DNA of 21,550 bases from Verrucomicrobiota bacterium (GTDB taxonomy: Bacteria > Verrucomicrobiota > Verrucomicrobiia > Opitutales > Opitutaceae): NCBI GenBank assembly GCA_023386835.1, contig JAEWIY010000206.1, forward strand, positions 1 through 21,550, read 5' to 3'. Below are positions 13,807-21,550 of this stretch, piece after piece. Numbering within the stretch: the stretch's first letter is position 1; each line of letters begins with the position of its first letter. Under the pieces are notes generated by a model, which saw only the letters and a list, made by a program, of their open reading frames with translations, was not told where the DNA came from and searched no databases. The position numbers were made by a program, and so were the translations under genes.

Positions 13807-16149
13807 TCAGTTCAACACGACGTAAAGCGCGTCAGGTGGAAGCGGGATCGTCACGTGGTCGCCGCTCCGTTGCAGGTCGAGCTGGCGCAGCGGCAGCCCG
13901 TTGACGTCGGTCACGGAGGCCTGGGTAACGTGAGGATTGCGCAAGGTGAAGCGGCCTTGGGCCTGCTCGATGCGCCACGGCGGGCCGCCGAGCTGCTCGA
14001 CGCGCTCGTCGGTTCGGCCGCCCCCGCGGCCCGTTTCCGGCGCGGTATCGGGGCCCGTCACCCAGCCGGTGGGGCGCATCGTCGTACCGATCTGCAGGAG
14101 CACGCGGCGCGAATCCTTCAGCGCGGCGTCGTCCAGCGAGACGGCGACGAGCTGGCCGTAGGCGTTCTTCAGCTCGAACATCGCGTCTGACGTTTCACAA
14201 CGGCTGTCGACTTCATCGAAGAACCCGGCGGCGCCTTGTGCGCGCGGCGTGTCGACGCGCAAAAAACCGCGACGATAATCGAGCGTGATCTCCTCGGTGC
14301 GCGAGCGCACCTGGCCCGCCTTGGCATCGATGAAGCGTGAGAGGTCGTCGCTCGTGGTGACACGATCCGTGGCTTCGTCGGTGTAGTCGACCAGGACCGG
14401 GCCGACGAGGTAAGCGAGCGGGGAGATCTGGCCCGTGCCGGCGCCGGGACTCGGCTCGGCGGGATCGCGGTTCGGGTCAAACGGCGGTTCCTCGACCAGC
14501 GCGGGCGGCTTCGCGTGCCAGACTTGCGTGAGCGATCGTGATTCGCGCAGGACCGGCTCCGCGCGTTGCACGTCTCCACGGCGATAGAGCAGGGCGGTGG
14601 CGGGGAAAAGCCCGAGCAGGTCCGGCGTCTGGCTGGTCCACTTGAACGCGCCGCGGTAGTATCCACCCACCAACGTCGGCTGCGTCCAGTCGACGTAGTG
14701 AAAGGAGAACCAGTAGTAGGCATCGACGCCGGTCAGCGACTGGTAAGCCGCAATCGTCAGCGGAGCCTCGGCCCGATAGAGGTTGGGCCCGACCCACGTG
14801 CTTTCCGGCACGAGCATCGGACGTCCCTCGATCTGGCGCACCGCCAACGGAATCGCCTGGGGACGCCGCAAGGCCGAGCCGCTGGCGAATCGATGGCCAA
14901 CCTGAACGGTGAACCCGCGATCAGGTCCCAGGTGCGGCGTGGTGTAGTAGCGGTTGAGCGCAATCGCCTCCGCGGGCAGGTAGGCCCAGCGCTCCGCGTC
15001 GTTGAGGAAACGCCCGTTGGCGGTGCGCCAGTTGCTGGCGTTCAGCACGCAACGCACGCCGAGTTCCTCACGCAGGTAGCGGGCGATGTCGGCGTTCGCG
15101 TCGTGCATCGTGCGCGTATAGAACTCGAGCTGGGCCGCGAGCCGCGCCGAAGCTTCCGGCGCGGGCTCCTGCCGGTAGTGGTCGAGCCGCAGCAGCGCCG
15201 GCACGCCGGCCTCCCAGTCGTCGCCCTCCACCGTGCCGGCCTCGCCCCAGCCCTTCCGCGCGGTATCCAGCGACCCGTGACGCTGGATCAGCCACTCGGC
15301 GAAGCGGCGCGCCAGGAGCTGTTTCGCGTCCTCGTGCATCAGATCTACTGTAAAGAACAGCAGGCTGTCCTCGTTCTGAAACTGGATCACGCCCACCGCG
15401 GGGTCGTCGGCGAGCGGTATGCCCGTGTAGGGGTTTGGCGTGCGCAGCAGGTCCGTCATCCACTGACGGTAAGCGGCCTGCATGCGCGGCTCGAAGAACA
15501 GCAGTCCCTGCGCGTCACGGTCGGCGCCGACACCGGCGGGCAGTCCCCACCGGTGCGCATGCTTGAATTTGACGGCCCAATACGGGCTGAGGGTCGTGTA
15601 GATGCCTTCGCGGCGCAGCGCGGCGACGATGAGCCAGCAGAGGTCGCGCTCCGCTTCGTCGATCTGCTCGAGTGGCGGCAAGTCACCGGGCAGCGGGTCG
15701 TCGGGACCGACGGTCGGCTCGTGAAAGAAGTTACTGCCGGGAACCTTCGGGTTGATGTAACCGTGCCAGCGCACCATGTTGACGCCGCGTTTGGCCAGGA
15801 AGCGCGCCGCGTAGGCAAGATCCTCGTCGCTGAGCTGAATCCGCGGTTCGAAGTTGAGGGCCCAAAAACGAACGGGCGTTCCGTCGGCAAACGCGAAGTC
15901 GCCGGACGGCGTGATCTCGAGAAATCCGTGACTGCCGGCGACGGGGTCGTTGAGTGCACGCAGGTCGAATAACGCCTCCGCGGAGAAGGTGTCGCGCTCG
16001 GGCGTGAACGCCCAGGAACGTTCGTCGTCGGCGGTCCACGTCGGCGCCGCGGTCCCGGCGGCAAGGACGACTCCGGCGGCCCCGAGGCCGAGCAGCAGCG
16101 AAGTCAAACCGTGGGCGGAGGAGAAACGGGGAAGGCGAAACATGGTCAT
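13807..16149 (-). CDS. Secreted glycoside hydrolase-like protein (clan GH-A type)
   Basis: 780 residues from the ATG at 16147-16149. An ATG two codons later (16143) is equally likely. Longer starts add a polar, Arg/Pro-rich leader before the signal peptide and were rejected. The N-terminus FRLPRFSSAHGLTSLLLGLGAAGVVLAAGTAAP is an export signal. The catalytic barrel follows: FADGTPVRFWALNFEPR, FLAKRGVNMVRWHGYINP, GIYTTLSPYWAVKF, then the probable acid/base in VIQFQNEDS (N259-E260) and the probable nucleophile in MLVPESTW (E449), separated as in clan GH-A enzymes. SLTGVDAYYWFSFHYVDW follows. The C-terminal part (about 600-780) is beta-rich and may be an accessory sandwich. I cannot name the GH family or substrate. 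It is convergent with the PVC-type gene and lies 141 bp downstream of the luxR-type gene on the same strand. Confidence 0.75.
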   Translation of the reverse strand: MTMFRLPRFSSAHGLTSLLLGLGAAGVVLAAGTAAPTWTADDERSWAFTPERDTFSAEALFDLRALNDPVAGSHGFLEITPSGDFAFADGTPVRFWALNFEPRIQLSDEDLAYAARFLAKRGVNMVRWHGYINPKVPGSNFFHEPTVGPDDPLPGDLPPLEQIDEAERDLCWLIVAALRREGIYTTLSPYWAVKFKHAHRWGLPAGVGADRDAQGLLFFEPRMQAAYRQWMTDLLRTPNPYTGIPLADDPAVGVIQFQNEDSLLFFTVDLMHEDAKQLLARRFAEWLIQRHGSLDTARKGWGEAGTVEGDDWEAGVPALLRLDHYRQEPAPEASARLAAQLEFYTRTMHDANADIARYLREELGVRCVLNASNWRTANGRFLNDAERWAYLPAEAIALNRYYTTPHLGPDRGFTVQVGHRFASGSALRRPQAIPLAVRQIEGRPMLVPESTWVGPNLYRAEAPLTIAAYQSLTGVDAYYWFSFHYVDWTQPTLVGGYYRGAFKWTSQTPDLLGLFPATALLYRRGDVQRAEPVLRESRSLTQVWHAKPPALVEEPPFDPNRDPAEPSPGAGTGQISPLAYLVGPVLVDYTDEATDRVTTSDDLSRFIDAKAGQVRSRTEEITLDYRRGFLRVDTPRAQGAAGFFDEVDSRCETSDAMFELKNAYGQLVAVSLDDAALKDSRRVLLQIGTTMRPTGWVTGPDTAPETGRGGGRTDERVEQLGGPPWRIEQAQGRFTLRNPHVTQASVTDVNGLPLRQLDLQRSGDHVTIPLPPDALYVVLN

Positions 16150-16290
16150 CGGGTGTAACGCGGCAGGGTTGTCGAGCCGCATGATCAACCCATGACGCAC
16201 CAGGCGGCAATCGGGTGTTTGTTTATCCCGTTGCGCAGGTCCCTCGCGCGGCGGCGAGGAAGGCTCGGAGTGGCGCAATTCGCGCGGCGG

Positions 16291-17433
16291 CTACCGGCGG
16301 GCCGACGCTGCCGCGAACGGGCCGGCCCGTTCCGCCGTGGCGAGCTCGTCGAGTACGCGCGCGAGTTGCAGACGCGTCTCCACGCCAAATTTTGCGAGGG
16401 CGGCGTGCACGTGTTTCTCGGCCGTGCGCGCGCTGATGCCGAGGATGAGGCCGATCTCCGCGTTGGTTTTTCCCTGCGCGACCCAGTGAGCCACTTCCAA
16501 CTGGCGTGGCGTCAGGCGACCGTTGTCGCCCGAAGGGAGCGCGGGGACGCGATTCCAGTTGGGTTCGGCCGCGAGGATGATCCGATGACTGCCTCCTCTA
16601 CGCTCGAAGTGCAGGTAGAATTCACGCCGGCCCACGGTGAGGCGACGGCTGGCGACCGCACGATCGGGCGGCGGCTCGGCTCGTTGCCACGCGCGCAGCT
16701 GGGCATGAAAACTCGGTCGCAGCACCGCGGGCAAAAACAGATCGGTTGTTTCGTGGCTGAAGTGGTCGCGCAGGAAACGATCGAGGTCCGGCGCACCCCA
16801 TGTGATCATGTCGTCGCCGTTGCAATACAGCCAGGTCGCATCGCGGTGGCTGGGACGCAGCGACTGCAGCGCGAGGCGGTTGGCCAGCTGTTCGCAGCGG
16901 CGCAGATTGAGGAAAGCGACGCTGGCCTGGCGGGCAACCCACTCGAGCACCACCTTGTCCCGCACGGTGAAGTCGGAGCTGTGTCGGTTGAGGCTGACGA
17001 CAAGGTAATCGCCATTGGGGTGGCGAACGGCGGCGCTGATCTGGTGCCGCGCCCGAAACACGTCATAACCTTCCCGATACAACCCGGACTCGACGAACGT
17101 ACGCGTCGCCATGAAGTCGGAGATCGCCGCCGCGAAGGTGGGCTGCGGGTGGTGTAAGAGGTGTCGGACAAAGGGATGCTCGTGCATGTGGGCGAACATC
17201 CCGGGCGCGACCTCCCGCCAGAACGCGTGGCCGAGATCGGGGAAGGTCATCCCGGTGCAGACGCGGCCACCGCGGGTGAGCTCGTTCCAAACCACGACGT
17301 CCGCGCCGATGAGCTGCTGGAGCAGCGCTTGGACCCGTTCGGCGAGGAGCGTTGAATCGGCGGCGGTTTGCAGCTCATGGGCGGAGAGCAGCAAGACTCG
17401 CAGGTCCGAAGATGATAGCTCGTCGGTCGTCAT
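16291..17433 (-). CDS. LuxR-type transcriptional regulator
   Basis: 380 residues. The C-terminal LuxR/FixJ-type helix-turn-helix spans about 307-362: LTPRQLEVAHWVAQGKTNAEI (first helices), then ILGISARTAEKHVHAALAKFGV (turn and recognition helix). The N-terminal 180 residues have the alternating helix/strand pattern of a GAF/PAS-like sensor (ADSTLLAERVQALLQQLIGADVVVWNEL; NGDYLVVSLNRHSSDFTVRDKVVLEWVARQASVAF) and no phospho-acceptor receiver signature. A middle segment (about 200-300) is unassigned. It probably responds to a ligand or redox cue. It reads away from the lipoprotein gene across a 274-bp spacer that contains a 16-bp perfect palindrome, and it precedes the glycosidase on the same strand, so either could be a target. 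Start at the ATG 17431-17433; no clear ribosome site. Confidence 0.85.
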   Translation of the reverse strand: MTTDELSSSDLRVLLLSAHELQTAADSTLLAERVQALLQQLIGADVVVWNELTRGGRVCTGMTFPDLGHAFWREVAPGMFAHMHEHPFVRHLLHHPQPTFAAAISDFMATRTFVESGLYREGYDVFRARHQISAAVRHPNGDYLVVSLNRHSSDFTVRDKVVLEWVARQASVAFLNLRRCEQLANRLALQSLRPSHRDATWLYCNGDDMITWGAPDLDRFLRDHFSHETTDLFLPAVLRPSFHAQLRAWQRAEPPPDRAVASRRLTVGRREFYLHFERRGGSHRIILAAEPNWNRVPALPSGDNGRLTPRQLEVAHWVAQGKTNAEIGLILGISARTAEKHVHAALAKFGVETRLQLARVLDELATAERAGPFAAASARR

Positions 17434-17588
17434 CGGTCAGAAGCGCCCCGGTCCGGCAGGGGTGGTGGGGTGCGAAGGGCCGGCCGGGCATATGGTTGGC
17501 GAAGTTCGTGGAGGGCAATGCTCAATGCCGTGACGTCGATTCTTTTCATGGCGGCCGCCGGTGCCGAGGGGGTCGCCATGCGCTGGGT

Positions 17589-17604
17589 TGGGTAGGCCTA
17601 CCCA
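17589..17604. promoter_or_regulatory. 16-bp perfect palindrome, candidate operator
   Basis: TGGGTAGGCCTACCCA lies in the divergent spacer, 155 bp from the luxR-type start and 103 bp before the lipoprotein start. A perfect dyad of this size in a 274-bp spacer next to a regulator gene fits a dimer binding site, possibly autoregulatory. No binding evidence is available. Confidence 0.4.
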
Positions 17605-17650
17605 TTGGCGGCGGCGGATGAGGCAAGTACCTTACGCGCTCCCCCGGACG

Positions 17651-17681
<31 letters not shown>

Positions 17682-17707
17682 TTGAGCAACGTCAACCCAG
17701 CTTCGTG

Positions 17708-20185
17708 ATGTCCCTCTTTCATTCTGCCCGCCCGTCGCTCCTGTCGCTTGTTCTCCTACTTGTGTTTGCCCTGGTCGCCCCGGGTTGCGGAAAAAACAAG
17801 GCCGAGGGTGAGGTGAAGGGGCCGCTCGATGGACGTGAAGTGAGCCGGACTGGGCAACTCACGGGCACGTGGATGCGGATCACACCGGGGGACTATCTGG
17901 GTTTTGAGTTCAACCGGGACGGCAAAGCGGTCGTGACGCATCACACGCACGGCCTGCAAGGCGAAGCGATGACGGTGGACTACAGCGTGCGCGAGGGAGG
18001 GCGCGTGCACTTCGTCACCGGCGGCGGCTACACCCAAATCTTCAGCGCGGTGGTGTCCGACGACGTGCTCGAGCTCACGCCCGAGAGTGGCGGAAAGGTG
18101 GGAGATCCGCAGCGGTTTCGACGGGTGCCGGACGGGAAGACACTGGCGGTGGTGCTGCGGGAACACGCGGCGGAGATCGAGGCGCAGCGCGCGAACCGAT
18201 CGCAGGCGTTGCGCCGTTTCCTTCAGACCGAAGGTCTGGTGATCAAGCGCGCCCAAGACAACGGACCGCCGCTCGTTGTCGCGATCACCGTCGAGGGCAC
18301 TGAGCCCAACCTCGTTGGTCGTGGCATCGTGGATCCGGATCCGTCGCGCCATGACCCGCTGCGGCCCGTGCAGCGCGTGACGATTCGCGGTGAGTTTCGA
18401 CCGGTGAACGAGCTTGAGGCGGCGGAAAAGTTGGTCGTGCAGATCGAGCCGATCGGTCGCGATTCGTTCGCGCGGGGCTGGGTGGAGTTTCAAGCCAGCG
18501 GTGATCCGGAGCGTCCGACGTTGCGCGGCCGCGGTGGTTTTCCGCAGGCGGTGCCGGGTGATCTGGACCTCGTGCTGGTGAAGGATGCGAGTGCGCATCG
18601 TCGGACCGAAGCGCGTCTGGCGGAACAACGGGAGGCGGCGCGACGCGCCATCGCGGCGGTAGCAGATCCGTTGGGCGGGCGGGTGTTGCTGACCGGGACA
18701 CGCATCGCAGCGGGGCGTGCTCCGCAACCCGTGGAGCTCTTGCTCGAGCGCGAAGGGGAGGAACCGACGTTCCGCGGTCAGGTGAAGGTGGAGGGTCGCG
18801 AAGTTCCGGTCACGGCCACGGTCGACGTGGTGCTCGGGGCCGGCGCGCTTTACGTCAATCAAGGACCGGGCGAACAATGGCGGCTGCAGCGGGCCGACGC
18901 GAAAGCGCCGTACAAAGGGCCGCTTCGGCCGACACCCCGGGCCGATTTTCTGGGCCACGGCGAGGTGGAGTTGACGATCGCCCGGACGTGGACGGAGGCG
19001 CAGGTGAAGACAGAGCGCGCCGCGATCGATCGGTTCGTCAGCCAGGAGATGCGACAGCCGCAGGTGCTGCACGGCGCGGTCGCTCGCCGACGCGGATCGG
19101 ACGTCGAATATTGGCCGGTGTGGCTCGAACTTGAAGTCGCGGAAGGCGACGAATTGAAGGGGCAGCTCTGGCTGCTCGGACAGAATGTCGGGCTCGAGGT
19201 AACCGGACGACGCAACGGTGCGACGTTGGTATTCAACACCGGCAAAGGTCTGCCGAACAGCACCGAAGGCCGCTCGCTGGCGCAGCAGCGGTGGCAGATC
19301 ACGTTGGAGTCGATGGATCCGCAGCCGCGCTTTGAAGGCACGATGTCATCGAACCTGGGCGGCGGCGGGCCGGTGGCGCTCACGCCGTTGGCACCGGGAT
19401 TGGTGAAGCAGATGCGGGAAGCCCTGCTGAAGGCGACGCAGGCGCCGGCGGTGCGCGTGACGAATCTGACCATCTCCCGACGGACGGAGGGCAGTCATTT
19501 CCGTTTTGCGCGGGGAAAGACGGCGAACCGGTTTACGGGCGAGGTCGTGGGAGCCGATCTGACGGGCTCGACGCGCTCGCAGTTGCCGCCGGGACTCTTT
19601 GAGGCGGAGCTGACCGAAATGCTCGGTGTGCCCGTGCTGCAACTACGCGTGACCGGGAGTCCCGATCCCGCGAACCGGCGCATGGGTTCCGAGTTCGCGT
19701 ACACGCTGGCGGCTGTAGTGGAAGAAGGAGAGGCGCGTCTCGTCGGGTGGGGTCCTCCGGGTTCCGGCAACCAGACGTGGCTCGACCTCGCGACCGAGGC
19801 ATCGTTGCCTGAAGTGAGTCCGGAACAGACGTTCCGATTGGCCGCCCATCGAGCCGGGGCGGTGATTGAGCCGCCGAAGAATCCGACGCCTGGCGACGAG
19901 GTCCTCGTGCTGATTCAGGTCACCGAGCGTGACCTGCGCGCGGGAAGCCTCCATTTTGCCAACGAGCGCTACAGCCACGGGGACTCGATTCCACGCGCGG
20001 CGTTGCATGCCGGATTGGCTCAGCCGGGCGACATGCTCGTGGTGCGGCTGACGTATGATGCGCCGCATACCGCGCCCACGATCGCGGTCGAACGGAATGG
20101 CACCACGTCGGCCGCGCGGATTTATCGGACGAACAACACCGTGCCCACGTTCCGGATCGAGCGGGTGGAGTTGCCGGATCGTTGA
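17708..20185 (+). CDS. Large predicted lipoprotein with internal repeats and an LCCL-like C-terminus
   Basis: 825 residues; function unknown. The N-terminus MSLFHSARPSLLSLVLLLVF ends in VAPGC, a lipobox-like site with lipidation at C27. An upstream extension of the frame (from 17561) is Arg-rich and would bury this signal, so the start was set at 17708. After a small beta-rich domain (about 45-130, GTWMRITPGDYLGFEFNRDG), the protein appears built from about four units. Each unit has a charged helix (for example EAQRANRSQALRRFL, EARLAEQREAARRAI, EAQVKTERAAIDRFV) followed by a beta-rich stretch containing FxG or LxG. Residues about 746-822 resemble an LCCL domain: YSHGDSIPRAALHAGLAQPG, VVRLTY, NGTTSARIYRT-like text and a closing Phe. 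LCCL domains bind lipids or carbohydrate polymers. Next gene 115 bp downstream. Confidence 0.7.
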   Translation: MSLFHSARPSLLSLVLLLVFALVAPGCGKNKAEGEVKGPLDGREVSRTGQLTGTWMRITPGDYLGFEFNRDGKAVVTHHTHGLQGEAMTVDYSVREGGRVHFVTGGGYTQIFSAVVSDDVLELTPESGGKVGDPQRFRRVPDGKTLAVVLREHAAEIEAQRANRSQALRRFLQTEGLVIKRAQDNGPPLVVAITVEGTEPNLVGRGIVDPDPSRHDPLRPVQRVTIRGEFRPVNELEAAEKLVVQIEPIGRDSFARGWVEFQASGDPERPTLRGRGGFPQAVPGDLDLVLVKDASAHRRTEARLAEQREAARRAIAAVADPLGGRVLLTGTRIAAGRAPQPVELLLEREGEEPTFRGQVKVEGREVPVTATVDVVLGAGALYVNQGPGEQWRLQRADAKAPYKGPLRPTPRADFLGHGEVELTIARTWTEAQVKTERAAIDRFVSQEMRQPQVLHGAVARRRGSDVEYWPVWLELEVAEGDELKGQLWLLGQNVGLEVTGRRNGATLVFNTGKGLPNSTEGRSLAQQRWQITLESMDPQPRFEGTMSSNLGGGGPVALTPLAPGLVKQMREALLKATQAPAVRVTNLTISRRTEGSHFRFARGKTANRFTGEVVGADLTGSTRSQLPPGLFEAELTEMLGVPVLQLRVTGSPDPANRRMGSEFAYTLAAVVEEGEARLVGWGPPGSGNQTWLDLATEASLPEVSPEQTFRLAAHRAGAVIEPPKNPTPGDEVLVLIQVTERDLRAGSLHFANERYSHGDSIPRAALHAGLAQPGDMLVVRLTYDAPHTAPTIAVERNGTTSAARIYRTNNTVPTFRIERVELPDR

Positions 20186-20199
20186 ACGCATTGCCTAAA

Positions 20200-20234
20200 C
20201 CCCACGCGCGCCATGGCCAGCGGTATCCGTGGGG
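20200..20234 (+). terminator. Possible terminator after the lipoprotein gene
   Basis: CCCCACG (20200-20206) pairs with CGTGGGG (20228-20234), a 7-bp GC-rich stem with a 21-nt loop, 14 bp after the stop codon. No T-tract follows. Confidence 0.35.
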
Positions 20235-20300
20235 CGCGGCGGGTCATCGTGACGTGGCCGCCGCATGGCTCCGTTGGCGCAACAGCGGGTCTGCGGAGCG

Positions 20301-20495
20301 ATGAGCACACGGACCCGCACCAAACCCTGGAAGAGTCGCAATCCGGCGAAAACGCACACCAAGCTGACGCCAAAATCGAAGGCGAAGGCCAAGGCCGCGG
20401 CGGCGCGCGCCGGACGGCGTTATCCCAACCTTGTGGACAACATGAACGCGGCGAAGGCGCAGAAGGCCGCCGAAAAGAAGTCGCGTTCGAAATGA
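20301..20495 (+). CDS. Small Lys/Arg/Ala-rich basic protein
   Basis: 64 residues from the ATG at 20301, with GGAG a few bases upstream; a start 12 codons earlier (20265) is possible. The middle is almost only Lys, Ala, Arg and Thr (KLTPKSKAKAKAAAARAGRR), followed by the distinctive YPNLVDNMNAAKAQKAAEKK. It is strongly basic with no signal or membrane segment, like small nucleic-acid-binding or histone H1-like proteins. The GRRYPNLVDNM stretch looks like a conserved motif rather than low complexity, which supports a real gene. It sits between a possible terminator upstream and a hairpin downstream. DNA or RNA binding is an inference from charge only. Confidence 0.6.
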   Translation: MSTRTRTKPWKSRNPAKTHTKLTPKSKAKAKAAAARAGRRYPNLVDNMNAAKAQKAAEKKSRSK

Positions 20496-20499
20496 CGGG

Positions 20500-20529
20500 C
20501 GGAGCGGCAGGCCGGCGCCGCGCGCTCCG
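20500..20529. terminator. Possible bidirectional terminator between convergent genes
   Basis: CGGAGCG (20500-20506) and CGCTCCG (20523-20529) form a 7-bp stem with a GC-rich 16-nt loop, exactly filling the 40-bp gap between the small basic gene and the convergent membrane-protein gene. No T-tract. Confidence 0.4.
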
Positions 20530-20535
20530 GTGTGC

Positions 20536-21550
20536 TCACGTGCTGGACGGTAGCAGAAAGAGCAGTACGGCGAGGAAGTGACAGATGCTTCCGCCGAGCA
20601 CGAAGACGTGCCACACGGCGTGATGGAAGCGCAGCCGTTGCCATTGAAAGAAGACGATGCCTCCGGTGTAGCACAGACCGCCGGCGAGCAACAACCAGAG
20701 GCCGCCGTGTGGGACCTCGGTGATCAACGGGTGGATCGCCACAAGCGCGAGCCAACCCACAAAGAGGTATGCGATGGTCGTGGTGAAGCGGTAACGTTCC
20801 TTGAGAAAGAGGCGGAACACCGCGCCGGCGCCGCACAGTCCCCACACGATGCCGAAGAGACTCCATCCCCACGGTCCACGCAGGTTCGTCAGGAGGAACG
20901 GAGTGTAGGTGCCGGCGATCAGCAGAAAGATGGCGGCGTGATCGATGCGCCGAAGCAGCGGTCGCAGGCGGGCACTCCGCACGGCATGATAAACGGTGGA
21001 GGCCGTGTAGAGCAGAAGCAACGTGAGCCCAAAGACTGTGAAACTCACGACGTGCCAGGCATCCCCGCGCCGGCTGGAGAACACGATCAGCAATGTCAGG
21101 CCGACGATGCTGAGAATAAGGCCAATGCCATGCGTCACCCAGTTGGCGATCTCTTCACCGCGGGTGAGCGCACGTTCGGCCGAGATGGTGTTGCTCCTCG
21201 AGAGATCGCCGGCTGCCTCGCGTCGGCGGGTGACCGCACGCTGCGCCCAGGCGTCCAGTTGGCGCACCGGAAAACGCGGCTGGGGGCTGCCAAACTTCTC
21301 CGGCGTCCATTCCTCACCGTCGTCGTAGACGGTCTGAGGAATGATGCACGTGCCGAAGACCCAGTCGGCGAGCGGCAGGCCGAAGAAGCCGGAAACGGAC
21401 TCGTTGCAGTCGGTCACGGCGTGATGCCGCAGGTGAAAAGCGTAGACCGGCCGCCAGAACCAGCCGAAGCGCGGATGTTGGATCAGCGGCTGCCAGGTCT
21501 CGAACGGCCAGTGGTTGATCGCGTGCAGCACCTCGTAGAGCGTGATCGAC
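20536..21550 (-). CDS. Fatty-acid-hydroxylase-like / hemolysin III (TrhA) fusion, 5' end beyond window
   Basis: The frame is open to the right edge, so the N-terminus is missing; 337 residues are visible. The first about 70 look like the end of a fatty acid hydroxylase/sterol desaturase domain: SITLYEVLHAINHWPFETW, then YAFHLRHH with the HxxHH iron-ligand motif (codons 21421-21435), then GLPLADWVFGT, the usual WDxxFGT-like ending. After a charged linker (about 75-130), a complete hemolysin III/TrhA/AdipoR-type domain follows: EIANWVTHGIGLIL, YTASTVYHAV, RRIDHAAIFLLIAGTYTPF and WHVFVLGGSICHF, with about seven membrane segments and the conserved Ser/His/Asp residues thought to hold a metal. TrhA proteins modulate membrane lipid balance, and the hydroxylase family modifies lipids, so the fusion suggests one membrane-lipid function. 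The GTG at 21529-21531 is not a convincing start. Confidence 0.8.
   Translation of the reverse strand, partial: SITLYEVLHAINHWPFETWQPLIQHPRFGWFWRPVYAFHLRHHAVTDCNESVSGFFGLPLADWVFGTCIIPQTVYDDGEEWTPEKFGSPQPRFPVRQLDAWAQRAVTRRREAAGDLSRSNTISAERALTRGEEIANWVTHGIGLILSIVGLTLLIVFSSRRGDAWHVVSFTVFGLTLLLLYTASTVYHAVRSARLRPLLRRIDHAAIFLLIAGTYTPFLLTNLRGPWGWSLFGIVWGLCGAGAVFRLFLKERYRFTTTIAYLFVGWLALVAIHPLITEVPHGGLWLLLAGGLCYTGGIVFFQWQRLRFHHAVWHVFVLGGSICHFLAVLLFLLPSST

Noticed and set aside
14566..15972. 468-codon plus-strand open frame antisense to the glycosidase
   Set aside because: Translation lacks any family feature, while the minus strand has a signal peptide and catalytic motifs.
16150..16278. N-terminal extension of the glycosidase to 16278
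   Set aside because: It would place about 43 polar, Arg/Pro-rich residues before an obvious signal peptide.
20213..20581. 122-codon plus-strand frame overlapping the small basic gene
   Set aside because: It overlaps the convergent TrhA fusion gene and lacks any motif. The 20301-20495 frame has a distinct motif and fits the gap.

Overview
The window comes from a GC-rich genome with the marks of a Verrucomicrobiota bacterium, most like Opitutaceae. A ThuA-like protein is followed by a giant PVC-type haem-binding CxxCH protein, there is a predicted secreted glycoside hydrolase and a lipoprotein with an LCCL-like tail, and clear Shine-Dalgarno sequences are rare. The lineage is inferred from gene content only.

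Layout. 1-483: end of a sialidase/BNR-type protein. 481-2418: repeat-rich spacer split by a complete IS256-family insertion sequence (547-1927). This IS has 23-bp imperfect terminal inverted repeats and a perfect 9-bp target duplication. 2453-9052: a hexarate (glucarate/galactarate) catabolic cluster, made of a GntP-family permease (+), glucarate dehydratase and 5-dehydro-4-deoxyglucarate dehydratase (both -, overlapping by 4 bp), and a divergent, unusually long UxaA/GarD-family dehydratase (+). 9050-9373: a second copy of the spacer repeat. 9383-13755: a translationally coupled pair, a ThuA-like protein and an SGNH / beta-propeller / HEAT / cytochrome c fusion. 13807-16149: a secreted clan GH-A-like glycosidase (-). 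16291-17433: a LuxR-type regulator (-). 17708-20185: a large lipoprotein (+). 20301-20495: a small Lys/Arg/Ala-rich protein (+). 20536-21550: a membrane protein (-) running off the right edge, which fuses the end of a fatty-acid-hydroxylase-like domain to a complete hemolysin III/TrhA domain.

How the genes fit together. Permease, GudD, KdgD and the UxaA-family enzyme make a near-complete route from extracellular glucarate/galactarate to 2-oxoglutarate semialdehyde. The final dehydrogenase is not in the window. The sialidase-like protein, the glycosidase and the ThuA/PVC cytochrome pair suit a polysaccharide- or sugar-acid-degrading lifestyle.

Most notable non-genic signal: a composite spacer repeat. 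It combines heptad arrays (GTAGCGR on the left, NGCYTAN on the right) around a quasi-palindrome of about 30-nt arms beginning GCCGCAA. It occurs in three units, fills spacers between same-strand genes, and at two places supplies the upstream gene's stop codon. Most notable protein signals: the UxaA-family enzyme appears internally duplicated with complementary loss of conserved motifs between its halves, and the hydroxylase-TrhA fusion at the right edge.
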